Virus record (IMG/VR): IMGVR_UViG_3300037493_002493
Span: 1-20,884 of that record
DNA: 20,884 bases
DNA from: a virus
Reading direction: 5' to 3' (one strand)
The notes under the pieces were generated by a model. It made no database searches and was not told the DNA's origin. It worked only from the letters and a program-made list of their open reading frames with translations. Below, piece by piece: positions 1-7,819 of this stretch. The translations under genes and the position numbers were made by a program. The number at the start of each line of letters is the position of its first letter. Position 1 is the stretch's first letter.

Positions 1-1931
1 TGTCGGCTAGTATCGAGGTTGACGGGCTTCCTTTCTTTATAGGGCGCTGCCAGCTGCAGTCGGTTACACTCAGGCAAGACCAATATTTCTGGCAGGGGAA
101 GAGTTATAAGGTGGCTTTTTATGGTAACAATGCGGATTGGAGCACGCGGATCGGAGACCTTTTGATTAAGGATTTAACGTTTACGGCTCATACCTATTCT
201 TACGCCGACAATCTTGCGCACTGGGTCAACACCTACCCGGCGGATGACTTTAAATATTTGCCTTTAAAGCTGAAAGATTATACAACTTTCGGCCAGCTTG
301 ACGCTTTGGAGGACTCACACCCTGCAATCTTTATTGTCGATGTGCTTAATAAAGCCTTTGCGACGATAGGTTACACAATGGTAAGCGGGTTTTTTCTTAC
401 TGACTTTGCAAATAGGTTAATTATGCCAGTGCCATTGCTGAGCAGATATTTGGCTGGTAAATATGGAGAGGACTATCTTAATGTATCAGTAAACGAAACG
501 ATAGTAGATCCGAATGGCAATTACTTTCCAGTTGTTTTTACTAATCAGACAGTATTTCCTTTAGTAGGGCCTAATCCTTACAATTCAGCAGGGTTTTACG
601 CTGGTTACTACGTTGCGCCATCGACTGGATATTACGTCGTAAGGTTTCGGATTCAAGTTTTTTCTACTATAAGTACATGGCAGGCAGAAGGAGGGATTGT
701 TAAAAACGGCAGCTTTGCGCTTACGATTGGAGCAACTTATTTTAATACTTTTGTTTCAAGTGGTAATTTTGATTTATTAATTGAAAGTCAAGTTATACAA
801 TTGAATGCTGGAGAATACATTGGATTAAAACTTGCAGCCGCTTCGATAGATCCGAGTACATACTTTGTTATAAATATGGATATTATTGGCGAAGCTGAAC
901 TGGTAGACGGCACTCAGCTTGACTTAAAATATGTCATTGATCCTTCGCTCAAAGTTATAGATTTCATTCGAGGCTTGTCTCACGCTTTCAACTTAGTATT
1001 TGAAACAAACGAGGGCAGCAGAACGGTTTATATTGAGCCTGCGGACGATTACGTTCTCGACAGCAGGCCATCAACAACAGATCTCGAGGACGGATTTTAC
1101 ACGGCTCAAAAAGCAATCGATTATACACCTTATGTAGATTTAAGCAAGGGCGGAGAATTGGTAAGCGATACTAAGCAATTAAGCCAACTCCGACTAAAGT
1201 GGAAGGACGACAGCAGCGATCCGACAGTCGAGGCGCTTAATCTAAATCAAAATTTGGGAATATTGGAGGCTCGCTTTCAGTTCTTAACAAACAGATTTAA
1301 AGAGGGAGAAACGGTTGTTGAAAATCCTTTCTTTGCTCCTACATTAGTGTTAGCAGATAACGAGATTGTGGAAGTAACCAGCGTAAAAACGCCAATGATT
1401 CCGATTATTTGGGTGGTCAACTATTTAGAGACAAGCACCAGTGCCGAAACAGTTACTCAGATAGTGCCGCGCTTATTAGTATCAGATCCTATTCCAACGG
1501 GCGAAGAAAACGGAGTGATAAATGTATATAACGGCACGGCGGTGGTAGGTTTAAAAAATCCGCTTAACTACATGATCGATTACAATGATACGACGGGCTT
1601 CCAGACCTCGCTCAGCTTTGGCGATGTGACGGTCAACGGCTTTGCGGTTGCAGGTTTATTGAAACGCTTATATCTTTCGGAAATGGTAAGGCGGAACGGA
1701 GGCAAGTATCTTGAATTATTTATCCTTTGGGACGTGCTTAAAATCCAAAATTTGACGTTTAGAGACAAGATATACATCAATAACAATACTTATATCCTGC
1801 AGGAAATAAACACCTTTAACGTGGCGAAAAATCAAAGCACTAAGACTTATTTTGTACTCGATAATAAGGAAGTCGGAGCGGATGCCAATATACAAAGCAC
1901 AATTTTAGCAGCAAAATTAAATACAGTATAA
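1..1931 (+). CDS. Tail/baseplate-like structural protein, 5' end missing
   Basis: The reading frame is open from base 3, so the gene starts left of the window. A GTG at 111 is only an internal codon. At least 643 residues are present. The order (this gene, then the tape measure protein two bases later) and the sequence style suggest a tail hub, distal-tail or baseplate component, but I recognise no catalytic motif. The N-terminal part (about 3-480) and the C-terminal part (about 900-1931) look like one continuous structural protein. Between them, about 540-905, lies a beta-rich, Gly/Tyr/Phe-rich stretch whose pattern (GFYAGYYVAPSTGYYVVRF, later LNAGEYIGLKL) resembles a C1q/TNF-like jelly roll, a fold used by phage adhesins. 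That stretch is visibly more AT-rich than its flanks, as if inserted. The stop TAA 1929-1931 is followed closely by the next ATG at 1933, so the two genes are probably cotranscribed. Structural role is likely; the exact position in the tail is inferred. Confidence 0.7.
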   Translation, partial: SASIEVDGLPFFIGRCQLQSVTLRQDQYFWQGKSYKVAFYGNNADWSTRIGDLLIKDLTFTAHTYSYADNLAHWVNTYPADDFKYLPLKLKDYTTFGQLDALEDSHPAIFIVDVLNKAFATIGYTMVSGFFLTDFANRLIMPVPLLSRYLAGKYGEDYLNVSVNETIVDPNGNYFPVVFTNQTVFPLVGPNPYNSAGFYAGYYVAPSTGYYVVRFRIQVFSTISTWQAEGGIVKNGSFALTIGATYFNTFVSSGNFDLLIESQVIQLNAGEYIGLKLAAASIDPSTYFVINMDIIGEAELVDGTQLDLKYVIDPSLKVIDFIRGLSHAFNLVFETNEGSRTVYIEPADDYVLDSRPSTTDLEDGFYTAQKAIDYTPYVDLSKGGELVSDTKQLSQLRLKWKDDSSDPTVEALNLNQNLGILEARFQFLTNRFKEGETVVENPFFAPTLVLADNEIVEVTSVKTPMIPIIWVVNYLETSTSAETVTQIVPRLLVSDPIPTGEENGVINVYNGTAVVGLKNPLNYMIDYNDTTGFQTSLSFGDVTVNGFAVAGLLKRLYLSEMVRRNGGKYLELFILWDVLKIQNLTFRDKIYINNNTYILQEINTFNVAKNQSTKTYFVLDNKEVGADANIQSTILAAKLNTV

Positions 1932-1932
1932 A

Positions 1933-4900
1933 ATGTCCAATACAGTTGTCGGTTTTACTATTCAGATAGACGGAATACAATCAATAAACCAACTAAACAG
2001 CGAGATAAATCAGACTAAGGAAGCGATGAACGCGCTTGACATTAGTACTGAGGAAGGCAGGAAGGAATTTGAGCAGTTAAGCCAGACGCTCGGCAAAATG
2101 ACAGCTCAGCAAAAGGCCCTTCGGAAGGCTCAGGATGAGGTCAATAAATCTTTTTTAGAGGAAAGTTCGCTCGGGGCTTATGACAAAGCCAGTGCAAAGC
2201 TTAACAGATTGCGGAAGGAGTTTAAAAATGCTGCCCTGGATGGGTCGAAAAGTGCTGAGGAACTTGATAAACTGCAAAAGGAGATACAACAGCTCGACAA
2301 AACACTCAAAAATGTAGATGGGCAGGTCGGGCAGTTCCAAAGAAACGTCGGTAATTATCCAAAGACCTTCCAAAGAATACAGCGATCCTTAATGGCAACG
2401 ATACCAGGCTTTGAAATGTTCAGCACTCAGCTGAGAAATTCAGAGGGGAATATATCAGGCTTTGGGAAGGCTTTAATTGGTGGCTTTGTGGCCTTTCAGG
2501 CAGCTAATTTAATAGGCAGAGCTATCGGTCAGCTTGACGAGTTTAATAAAAAAATAACTGAGACGCGTAATACTGTAATGGACTTGTCGGGCGCTTTCGG
2601 CTCAAATCTTGATGCCTTAACAGCTCAAACAACTGCACTGGCAGAAACATTTGGGACGGATGCAAAGACAATCGGGGAAGCAGCTAAGGCGCTCGCTGGC
2701 AAAATGGGCATATCTTTCGAGGAAGCACTCGGAAAATTAGAGGGAGCTCTTGTCGAGGGTAGAGGAAATGCAGACGATTATCTAAACAAAATTAAAGAGC
2801 TACCCGGTGCTTTTACTGAGGCAAGCAATGAGTTAAGCGATGTCGCAGTCGGGAATAAGAGGGTTTTAGAGTCTAACAAAGAGCTTGCAAAAAGTCAAAT
2901 AAACGTATCTAAGCAGACAAAAGAGATTGTTAACACTTTTAAGGAGTTCAAGAATGCAGCAACTTCAAATTTGATAAATATTTTAATACATGTTTATGAA
3001 GCTTTAAAGCCTATCGGAATGGCTTTTTTTAATCTCGGTAAAACTATTTTTAATTTTATAGGTGCTATAGTTGGGGTTTTTTCTCCCGGCAATAAAGCTA
3101 TAGATATATTTAAATTTTGGACTACATCAGTTCAATTATTACTTTCTCCTATTACTTTTTTAATAAATTTAGTAAATGGATTAATACAAGTATTGACATA
3201 TTTAGCTCCGATTATTAGCACGGCAGCGGTTGCGCTTGGCATATTTGTTATAGGCATTAATGCAGGTAAGGTTGCAATGTTTTTGTCAGCGGTTGCAACA
3301 GGAATTCAAACGGCTGCACTTGCTGCTTACGAGGTTGTTCTTGGTATTGCAAAAGCGGCTCAGATAGCTTTTAATAATGCGGTAAAAGCTAATCCTGCAG
3401 GCTTAATTATTTCAGGTATTATTGCGGCGGGTGGTGCGGTTGCAGCCTATACATTAACTCAAGAAGATGCAACGGCAGCGGTCGATGATAATTCCGCAGC
3501 AATGGAAAAGCAAAAAAAGATACTTGATGAGCAAACGGCAGCGGCAAAGAAAGCAGCTGAGGAAGAAATGAAAATTTTGAAGGACAAGCAAGACGAGGAA
3601 AATAAAGTTGCAGAGGAAGAAAGAAAACGTCAACAAGCAGCTGAGGATAAGGCTCGGAATTATACGGCTGCAGTTGAAAAATTAGGGCAGGATCGCAATA
3701 AGTTTATAGAGTCAGAGCTTTCTGCTCAAAAAAACGCACTGGCATTATTGGCAGACCTTCGCGCTAGATATATTGACGAGCAAATTAAAAGTATAAAGGA
3801 CGATCAGGCACGCCAAATAAGAGAGATTGAGATTGGAACAGAGCGACAGATTGCAGCTCTTAATGACCAATTAAAAAAGCTGCAGGAAGAGAATCAAGAA
3901 AGAGCGAAAGAGGCTGAGGCTCAACTCAAAGAGGCAATAAAACTAAATGTCGCAGAGATTGGGAAGATTAGGGAAGAGAATGCAAAGTCAGCTGCAAAAA
4001 GTGCAGAGGATGAGAAAAAACTTTCGGAAGAAATTGCAAGATTGAAATTAGAAATTGAGAAAAACTCGGAAGCTCAGATTGCTGTCGTAAAGGCGGAAGC
4101 GCGAAGCGAGGAACTGGCCAAAGCAAAAGAGCAGGCCGAAAAATTAATTGAATTTAGAAACATGGCGCTTAGCTCAGAGCTTGATTCGATTGGTAATTTT
4201 TACGAACTTAGCAACCTTAAAAATCAAGAGGCCCTTAATAAGGCTTTGGCGCTTGAAAAAGATGCAAAGAAAAGGGAGCAACTAATCAGGGACGCAGCAG
4301 AGAAGGATAGGCTCGAAAGAATAAAGCAAATTAACAACGAGATCCAAGCCCTTAACGATGCTGAGCTTGAAATAGTAGACGAAAATGGAAAGCTAAAGGT
4401 TGGAATTACTCAGGAAGAGTATGACAAAATTTTATTAGCTCGTCAAAAGCTGTTTACAGACCTTTCAGCTGAGGAGAAAAAGCAGACAGACGATGTGGCG
4501 AAAAATGCAGACGAGCAGGCGAAAATAAAACAAGACCAATTTGAGCAGGTTCTTGGGTATTTTAATGAGGGTATCGGCTTAATTGGTGAGGCCTTTGCAG
4601 TTGCTAATGAAAGACAGCAGGCGGCATTTGATGCGGATATAGAAAGGAGTCAGTTAAGACAAGAAAACTTGCAGGCGGAACTTGAAAACAGTACCGGGCT
4701 AAGACGTCGATATTTCCAACAGCAACTCGATGCTGAAATTGCAAACCAAGCAGCATTAGAAAAGGCAAAAGAGGATTCAAGAAAGCGAGACGCAAAAAGA
4801 CAAAAGGCAATTGCCATAATTCAGTCTATTATACAAACGGCTTTGGCAGTTACCGCGGCTTTATCAGCAGGTGGAAACGCTTTAAAAATTGCATCGGGTG

Positions 4901-5397
4901 TAAATGTTATTGAAGCCATTGCAGCCGGTATAGTCGGAGCAGCACAAACGGCACTTATTGCAGCACAACCACTTGCAAAGGGAGGCGTGGTTGGTTTAGG
5001 TGACGAGATAGTACAATTCGCCAGCGGTGGACGTGTTACGAGTAGGGGCAATATAAAGCCGCTCAGCAATGGAGATAACGTCTTAGCGACTTTAAAAACT
5101 GGCGAGGTTGTACTTAATAGGGAGCAGCAAGGGCGGATCGGTTACTCGACATTAAAGGCGGCACGGATTCCGAACTTTGCGCTCGGTGGAGTTGTGGGCG
5201 CTCCGTCTGGCTTTCTGCAAGATAGCCTCAACAGAGCAGGCGAAGAGCAAAACAGATTTAAAGTAATGCAGGATCTAGTAATGGAGACGCAGAGACGTAT
5301 TGACAGATTGCAGGTTATTTATACAGCCAGTACTGACGACGATGTGGAGAAAGGAAGGAGCGAAAGGAAAGAGATCAGAGCTACAGCATCATTCTAA
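1933..5397 (+). CDS. Tail tape measure protein
   Basis: This 1154-residue protein sets tail length and is carried inside the tail tube. Residues about 15-150 are coiled coil rich in Glu, Lys and Gln, ending in a VGNYP motif I associate with Bacteroidota phage tape measures. Residues about 340-510 are a long hydrophobic stretch with several potential membrane helices. Residues about 520-950 are a highly charged coiled coil. A second Ala-rich hydrophobic segment (about 960-1020) precedes Gly-rich GGVVGLGDEIV and LKTGEVVLNREQQ motifs typical of tape-measure C termini. At the usual scaling of about 1.5 angstroms per residue, the tail would be roughly 170 nm; that is an inference. No sheath gene is visible, which favours a siphovirus but does not prove it. 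Bases about 2960-3215, within the first hydrophobic stretch, are clearly more AT-rich than the rest, suggesting a recombined patch. Confidence 0.93.
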   Translation: MSNTVVGFTIQIDGIQSINQLNSEINQTKEAMNALDISTEEGRKEFEQLSQTLGKMTAQQKALRKAQDEVNKSFLEESSLGAYDKASAKLNRLRKEFKNAALDGSKSAEELDKLQKEIQQLDKTLKNVDGQVGQFQRNVGNYPKTFQRIQRSLMATIPGFEMFSTQLRNSEGNISGFGKALIGGFVAFQAANLIGRAIGQLDEFNKKITETRNTVMDLSGAFGSNLDALTAQTTALAETFGTDAKTIGEAAKALAGKMGISFEEALGKLEGALVEGRGNADDYLNKIKELPGAFTEASNELSDVAVGNKRVLESNKELAKSQINVSKQTKEIVNTFKEFKNAATSNLINILIHVYEALKPIGMAFFNLGKTIFNFIGAIVGVFSPGNKAIDIFKFWTTSVQLLLSPITFLINLVNGLIQVLTYLAPIISTAAVALGIFVIGINAGKVAMFLSAVATGIQTAALAAYEVVLGIAKAAQIAFNNAVKANPAGLIISGIIAAGGAVAAYTLTQEDATAAVDDNSAAMEKQKKILDEQTAAAKKAAEEEMKILKDKQDEENKVAEEERKRQQAAEDKARNYTAAVEKLGQDRNKFIESELSAQKNALALLADLRARYIDEQIKSIKDDQARQIREIEIGTERQIAALNDQLKKLQEENQERAKEAEAQLKEAIKLNVAEIGKIREENAKSAAKSAEDEKKLSEEIARLKLEIEKNSEAQIAVVKAEARSEELAKAKEQAEKLIEFRNMALSSELDSIGNFYELSNLKNQEALNKALALEKDAKKREQLIRDAAEKDRLERIKQINNEIQALNDAELEIVDENGKLKVGITQEEYDKILLARQKLFTDLSAEEKKQTDDVAKNADEQAKIKQDQFEQVLGYFNEGIGLIGEAFAVANERQQAAFDADIERSQLRQENLQAELENSTGLRRRYFQQQLDAEIANQAALEKAKEDSRKRDAKRQKAIAIIQSIIQTALAVTAALSAGGNALKIASGVNVIEAIAAGIVGAAQTALIAAQPLAKGGVVGLGDEIVQFASGGRVTSRGNIKPLSNGDNVLATLKTGEVVLNREQQGRIGYSTLKAARIPNFALGGVVGAPSGFLQDSLNRAGEEQNRFKVMQDLVMETQRRIDRLQVIYTASTDDDVEKGRSERKEIRATASF

Positions 5398-5407
5398 ATT
5401 ATTATAT

Positions 5408-5644
5408 ATGTATATCAGAGAAATACCAGCGGAGCACCTGCCAGAGGTTAAGCAAATAATCGAGCGTAACAAAAGTTCCATGCTCGTGCCATACCAAGAC
5501 CTCGAAAGAATGTTTTATTTTTACTATCGGTTTATAAAGGTATTCCAGAGGGGCGAGAATGTAGAAAAGCGTATGAAAAAAGATTTGAGCTGTTCATCTT
5601 GCAAAGGCAAAGTAATAATGTATTTCCGAAATTTGGAGCTATGA
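5408..5644 (+). CDS. Small protein downstream of tape measure, CxxC near C terminus
   Basis: A 78-residue, mostly helical, charged protein that I do not recognise. It ends with a CSSC pair followed by a short basic and hydrophobic tail (KGKVIMYFRNLEL). The frame is open upstream to an ATG at 5342 inside the tape measure gene. I prefer ATG 5408 because it lies just after the tape measure stop, behind an AT-rich leader, and because the extra N-terminal residues are a low-complexity basic string. Its stop TGA (5642-5644) overlaps the next ATG (5641) as ATGA, so translation of the next gene is probably coupled. Just before the stop is an in-phase A AAT TTG heptamer that could permit a -1 shift into the next gene. 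Its position beside the tape measure and this overlap recall tail assembly chaperone pairs, although those usually precede the tape measure gene. Confidence 0.72.
   Translation: MYIREIPAEHLPEVKQIIERNKSSMLVPYQDLERMFYFYYRFIKVFQRGENVEKRMKKDLSCSSCKGKVIMYFRNLEL
5629..5635 (+). other. Candidate -1 frameshift heptamer AAATTTG
   Basis: The heptamer reads A AAT TTG in the frame of the 5408 gene, so it fits the X_XXY_YYZ rule for -1 slippage. A shift here enters the frame of the 5641 gene with no intervening stop (GGA GCT ATG) and would give a fused protein of about 186 residues. It could be chance, since the ATGA overlap already explains expression of the second gene. Confidence 0.3.
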
Positions 5645-5967
5645 TCATAAACCTAACAAGGGACAGGCAGAAAAACTCGAGGCGCTTGTTTTGTCATTTG
5701 CTATCAGTCGAACTGCAGGAAAAGCTCGGAGAGATACCGAACTTGCAGTCGATTATATTTTACCTGCTTAAATACAATATTGTAAGGCAATCGGTCATAA
5801 ATCGCTATGTTGTTGTCAAAGTTTATCCTGAGTATTTGGAAAGATACGGCAAAAAGGCAATTGCAGTGACTGAATTAACAAAGGTTTTACCCGTCGAAGA
5901 GACAGCGATTTACCATATTTTAGGCAATCACGCTGCTTATTTCCTACCAAATAAGTTCGATTTTTAG
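5641..5967 (+). CDS. Unknown protein coupled to the 5408 gene
   Basis: A 108-residue protein with no family I can name. It is predicted mainly helical, with a basic N terminus (INLTRDRQKNSRR), a hydrophobic centre and a C-terminal part (about residues 65-100) that could be a small helix-turn-helix. ATG 5641 is chosen because it overlaps the previous stop as ATGA. An in-frame ATG at 5599 lies inside the upstream gene and would make a longer overlap. If the slippery heptamer at 5629 works, this sequence would also be made as the C-terminal half of a fusion, as in the G/GT chaperones of lambda-like phages. This is the last gene before a promoter region, so it probably ends the tail operon, although I see no clear terminator hairpin after it. 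Confidence 0.72.
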   Translation: MIINLTRDRQKNSRRLFCHLLSVELQEKLGEIPNLQSIIFYLLKYNIVRQSVINRYVVVKVYPEYLERYGKKAIAVTELTKVLPVEETAIYHILGNHAAYFLPNKFDF

Positions 5968-6017
5968 GGCTTAAAAAAAATAATTTACATTTTTATGAAA
6001 GTTTTTTACTAAAATGT

Positions 6018-6060
6018 TTTGTTTTTGAATAACTAGTTCTATCTTTGTATCAACATATAA
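6018..6060 (+). promoter_or_regulatory. Phage promoter P1
   Basis: TTTG (6018-6021), 18 bases, then TATCTTTG (6040-6047), matching the Bacteroidota TTTG/TAnnTTTG promoter. Bases 6034-6060 (27 nt) are identical in two other places (17640 and 18291), each ahead of small unknown genes. The conserved block continues past the -7 element through TATCAACATATAA, so the start of the transcript is conserved as well. Confidence 0.85.
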
Positions 6061-6096
6061 CGAAAGGGAATTATTCACACACAAAAAATTAAGATT

Positions 6097-6312
6097 ATGC
6101 AAAATTTCAAAGTAATAACAGAAATAAATTCAAATCCAAAAATTGAGATTGAAGGCGTAGGAACTATTATGCAAATTACTTTAGCTGATAAGTTATTTAA
6201 AGCAAATATAATTACTTGGAAAGTTAGATGTTTATCAAATACAATCAGATTAACGGATGATTTAATAGATATAGCTATCAATAAATTAAACCTATATCCA
6301 AAACAATTTTAA
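6097..6312 (+). CDS. Small unknown protein (71 aa) behind promoter P1
   Basis: The first gene after P1, with a leader of about 40 bases. The 71-residue product alternates hydrophobic and polar residues as in a small alpha/beta protein (FKVITEINSNPKIEIEGVGT, then a helical half ending LNLYPKQF). I recognise no motif. It has no signal peptide or membrane segment, so it is probably cytoplasmic. The gene is AT-rich compared with the tail genes. It ends just before the first copy of the intergenic hairpin element. Because its promoter matches those of the early region at 17.6 and 18.3 kb, it probably belongs to the same expression class. A host-takeover role is possible but only a guess. Confidence 0.7.
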   Translation: MQNFKVITEINSNPKIEIEGVGTIMQITLADKLFKANIITWKVRCLSNTIRLTDDLIDIAINKLNLYPKQF

Positions 6313-6320
6313 CCAGCCTA

Positions 6321-6347
6321 CGGGGCGCAGTATCCGACCAACTGCAA
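6321..6347 (+). repeat. Intergenic hairpin element, copy 1
   Basis: CGGGGC, then a 5-bp stem GCAGT (6327-6331) / ACTGC (6341-6345) closing a 9-nt loop ATCCGACCA. It sits between the stop at 6312 and the start at 6378. These 27 bases recur exactly at 6582-6608, and a third diverged copy at 18767 keeps the stem by compensatory change. No T-tract follows this copy, so it is not a plain terminator. Confidence 0.75.
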
Positions 6348-6377
6348 TATTATTAAACAATTTATATATCAAACACA

Positions 6378-6575
6378 ATGACAACCGCAGAAAAAATCGT
6401 ATCAAAAATGAATGTATTAGCATTCAACAGCAATGAACTTAATGAAAGTGGGGATTTTTACCCTACAGAACAAGATTACATTGAAACCATTGGATATGCC
6501 TTAATACATGGTTGGGTTGCAAGCCCCACCGTATTTACATCTGAAGAGATGGAATTTATTAAAGCACTAATATAA
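6378..6575 (+). CDS. Small unknown protein (65 aa)
   Basis: The product is acidic and soluble, rich in Glu, Asn and Thr, with two helical segments: near the N terminus (TAEKIVSKMNVLAF) and at the C terminus (FTSEEMEFIKALI). No recognised domain. The gene is bracketed by two identical hairpin elements (6321 and 6582), suggesting that the gene plus one hairpin behaves as a cassette. It is probably transcribed from P1 with its neighbours, since I see no separate promoter in the short gap before it. Coding status is supported by clean spacing within the series of small genes and by ordinary codon use. The function is unknown. Confidence 0.65.
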   Translation: MTTAEKIVSKMNVLAFNSNELNESGDFYPTEQDYIETIGYALIHGWVASPTVFTSEEMEFIKALI

Positions 6576-6581
6576 TCCTAT

Positions 6582-6608
6582 CGGGGCGCAGTATCCGACC
6601 AACTGCAA
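6582..6608 (+). repeat. Intergenic hairpin element, copy 2
   Basis: Identical over 27 bases to copy 1: stem GCAGT (6588-6592) / ACTGC (6602-6606), loop ATCCGACCA. It lies just after the stop at 6575 and before the TTTTTAAAAACCTTATT leader of the 6642 gene. The copies lie in different gaps between different genes, so the repeat is selected or mobile independently of coding sequence. Confidence 0.75.
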
Positions 6609-6620
6609 ATAATTTATCAC

Positions 6621-6637
6621 TTTTTAAAAACCTTATT
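6621..6637 (+). promoter_or_regulatory. Conserved start-codon leader, copy 1
   Basis: TTTTTAAAAACCTTATT ends four bases before ATG 6642. Close matches stand directly before five other starts (6857, 7333, 8081, 18355, 18819). There is no Shine-Dalgarno sequence, so this may be a host-type translation leader or a transcript 5' element. Confidence 0.55.
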
Positions 6638-6641
6638 TATT

Positions 6642-6836
6642 ATGAATACTTATTCAATGCCAATTTTCGAAACCAAGACAACTGACAAAGTTGTTAGATG
6701 GATTCATTCATCACAGTTAACAGAATATTTTTCCGAAGCCTATGCAAAAAAGATTGTTAAGGCGCAAGAACAAGGCGCTTTTTGGGGTTTATACCTGACA
6801 AAGACTGGAAGATTAAGAGCAGCTATTTTACCATAA
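6642..6836 (+). CDS. Small unknown protein (64 aa)
   Basis: A basic, soluble protein of 64 residues (VVRWIHSSQLTEYFSEAYAKKIVKAQEQGAFWGLYLTKTGRLRAAILP). The middle looks helical and the end like a beta hairpin. No recognised motif. It follows the second hairpin element and carries the conserved TTTTAAAACCTTATT-type leader. The gap to the likely start of the next gene (6857) is 20 bases and holds another copy of the leader, so the genes are probably read from one transcript and initiated separately. The function is unknown; a small regulatory or host-modifying role is a guess from position. Confidence 0.65.
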   Translation: MNTYSMPIFETKTTDKVVRWIHSSQLTEYFSEAYAKKIVKAQEQGAFWGLYLTKTGRLRAAILP

Positions 6837-6839
6837 TCA

Positions 6840-6853
6840 TTTTAAACCTTATT
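6840..6853 (+). promoter_or_regulatory. Conserved start-codon leader, copy 2
   Basis: TTTTAAACCTTATT ends three bases before ATG 6857. It supports ATG 6857 over the longer reading frame that opens at 6782 inside the previous gene. Confidence 0.5.
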
Positions 6854-6856
6854 AAC

Positions 6857-7300
6857 ATGTTTGCATTCGTAGAGCTGACAGACACGACACAAAAGCCTTA
6901 TCGCAGCGTTTTAACCTTTGTTAAGGTTGTAGAGTTGACGCACGAAAAAAGTCTGAACAAACGGGCCGTTATTGAGTACAAGTCCAAAGGCGAAAAGCTT
7001 CAACATTACCTAACTAGAGACAGACTGATTGCTCCAAATATTGTACATAGCGAAATTTTATATTACGCTTATCACTCGGGCTTTGAATATCGAGTTGATG
7101 TAAGAGCAGATTTTTTTAAGCATCCAGAGGAGCACTATGTAAGCATGGCTACAAAGTATATTATCACAGAGCTAAAAGTCAACCGTCACAAAATGGAGGA
7201 CGTTTCAGAAGCTGCAGAATTTATGAAAGCCGACAAGTATGAACTCGAAAGACAAATATTAGCGAGGTTGGTAGATTATGCTGACGAGCTACCTTTTTAA
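6857..7300 (+). CDS. Unknown soluble protein (147 aa)
   Basis: I place the start at ATG 6857 (MFAFVELTD) rather than the in-frame ATG at 6782. The latter would overlap the 6642 gene by 55 bases and lacks the leader motif that precedes 6857. The first half reads as beta strands (FAFVELTDTTQKPYRSVLTF), the second as charged helices (KMEDVSEAAEFMKADKYELERQILARLVDYADELPF). No signal peptide, membrane segment or known domain is visible. It sits between the small-gene series and the lysis genes, and its stop is followed 32 bases later by the first lysis gene, again with the shared leader. The function is unknown. Confidence 0.75.
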   Translation: MFAFVELTDTTQKPYRSVLTFVKVVELTHEKSLNKRAVIEYKSKGEKLQHYLTRDRLIAPNIVHSEILYYAYHSGFEYRVDVRADFFKHPEEHYVSMATKYIITELKVNRHKMEDVSEAAEFMKADKYELERQILARLVDYADELPF

Positions 7301-7314
7301 TCAATTATTATCAA

Positions 7315-7330
7315 TTTTAAAAACCTTATT
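7315..7330 (+). promoter_or_regulatory. Conserved start-codon leader, copy 3
   Basis: TTTTAAAAACCTTATT, two bases before ATG 7333, the first gene of the lysis cluster. Confidence 0.55.
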
Positions 7331-7332
7331 TT

Positions 7333-7647
7333 ATGAAAACCTTATTTTTGATTTTAGCGCTTTCAGTTAGCGCAATCGCTCAGCAAGCAGACACTTTTTA
7401 CTGCATCCAGATTATGAGCACAAAGACTCCGCAGTACATTAGAGCTGAGCATCTGGCGATGTGCACCTTCGACTCTGCAAAAGTTGAGCAGCAGGGCGAA
7501 TATTACAGGATCCTATTTGTTTACGAAACGGAGGAGGAGGCCGACTTTATGATCGCTACCTGGCAGAGGGCCCACAAAGATGCTTTCATCTGCACGCGGA
7601 CCAGACAAGAGGTTGACGAGCTTAAAAGCTTTGTTCCGAAATCATGA
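7333..7647 (+). CDS. Secreted SPOR-like protein in the lysis cluster
   Basis: This 104-residue protein begins with a clear signal peptide (MKTLFLILALSVSAIA, probable cleavage before QQAD), so the mature part of about 87 residues should be periplasmic. The mature part has the rhythm of a SPOR peptidoglycan-binding domain: FYCIQIMS near its start, YYRILFVYETEEEADFMI in the middle, then a helix. Members of that fold bind denuded glycan strands. This assignment is by pattern only. It is followed by a 57-aa membrane-anchored gene (ATGA overlap), a holin candidate and a GH73 enzyme, so a part in envelope disruption is likely. It could be the periplasmic partner of an atypical spanin-like pair, which a phage of a Gram-negative host needs for outer membrane disruption. 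Confidence 0.75.
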   Translation: MKTLFLILALSVSAIAQQADTFYCIQIMSTKTPQYIRAEHLAMCTFDSAKVEQQGEYYRILFVYETEEEADFMIATWQRAHKDAFICTRTRQEVDELKSFVPKS

Positions 7648-7817
7648 GGGACATATTAGCGGTAATAGTTTTGTCGATCTTGGCTTACCAACTATTACGT
7701 TGCGAGTTTAAGCAGGAGTACAAAGCACCAGAGCAGTCTTTTAATGGTGCCGATACGCTAAAAATATTTTTTGTGAATGATAGCATCACGGAAATAAAAC
7801 CTTTGAAAAAACTTTAG
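7644..7817 (+). CDS. 57-aa membrane-anchored protein, spanin-like candidate
   Basis: A short gene, easily missed. ATG 7644 overlaps the previous TGA as ATGA and the frame runs to TAG at 7815-7817. The product has one N-terminal hydrophobic segment (DILAVIVLSILAYQLL), then Arg-Cys and a polar 37-residue tail (from about residue 21). It is therefore probably a membrane protein with the tail in the periplasm. Cys20 is preceded by LLR, which does not fit a lipobox well, so I favour a membrane anchor over a lipoprotein. The overlap with a secreted protein and the holin start two bases downstream (7820) are typical of compact lysis cassettes. The small size, single anchor and position fit an inner-membrane spanin-like subunit, but there is no sequence signature to prove it. 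Confidence 0.65.
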   Translation: MRDILAVIVLSILAYQLLRCEFKQEYKAPEQSFNGADTLKIFFVNDSITEIKPLKKL

Positions 7818-7819
7818 CC

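Noticed and set aside
5342-5407. Longer N terminus for the 5408 gene
   Set aside because: It would overlap the tape measure gene by 56 bases and adds a basic low-complexity string. The 5408 start has the expected AT-rich leader.
5576-5582. AAAAAAG slippery heptamer in the 5408 gene
   Set aside because: It is a classic -1 heptamer sequence but in the wrong codon phase (ATG AAA AAA GAT), unlike the in-phase AAATTTG at 5629.
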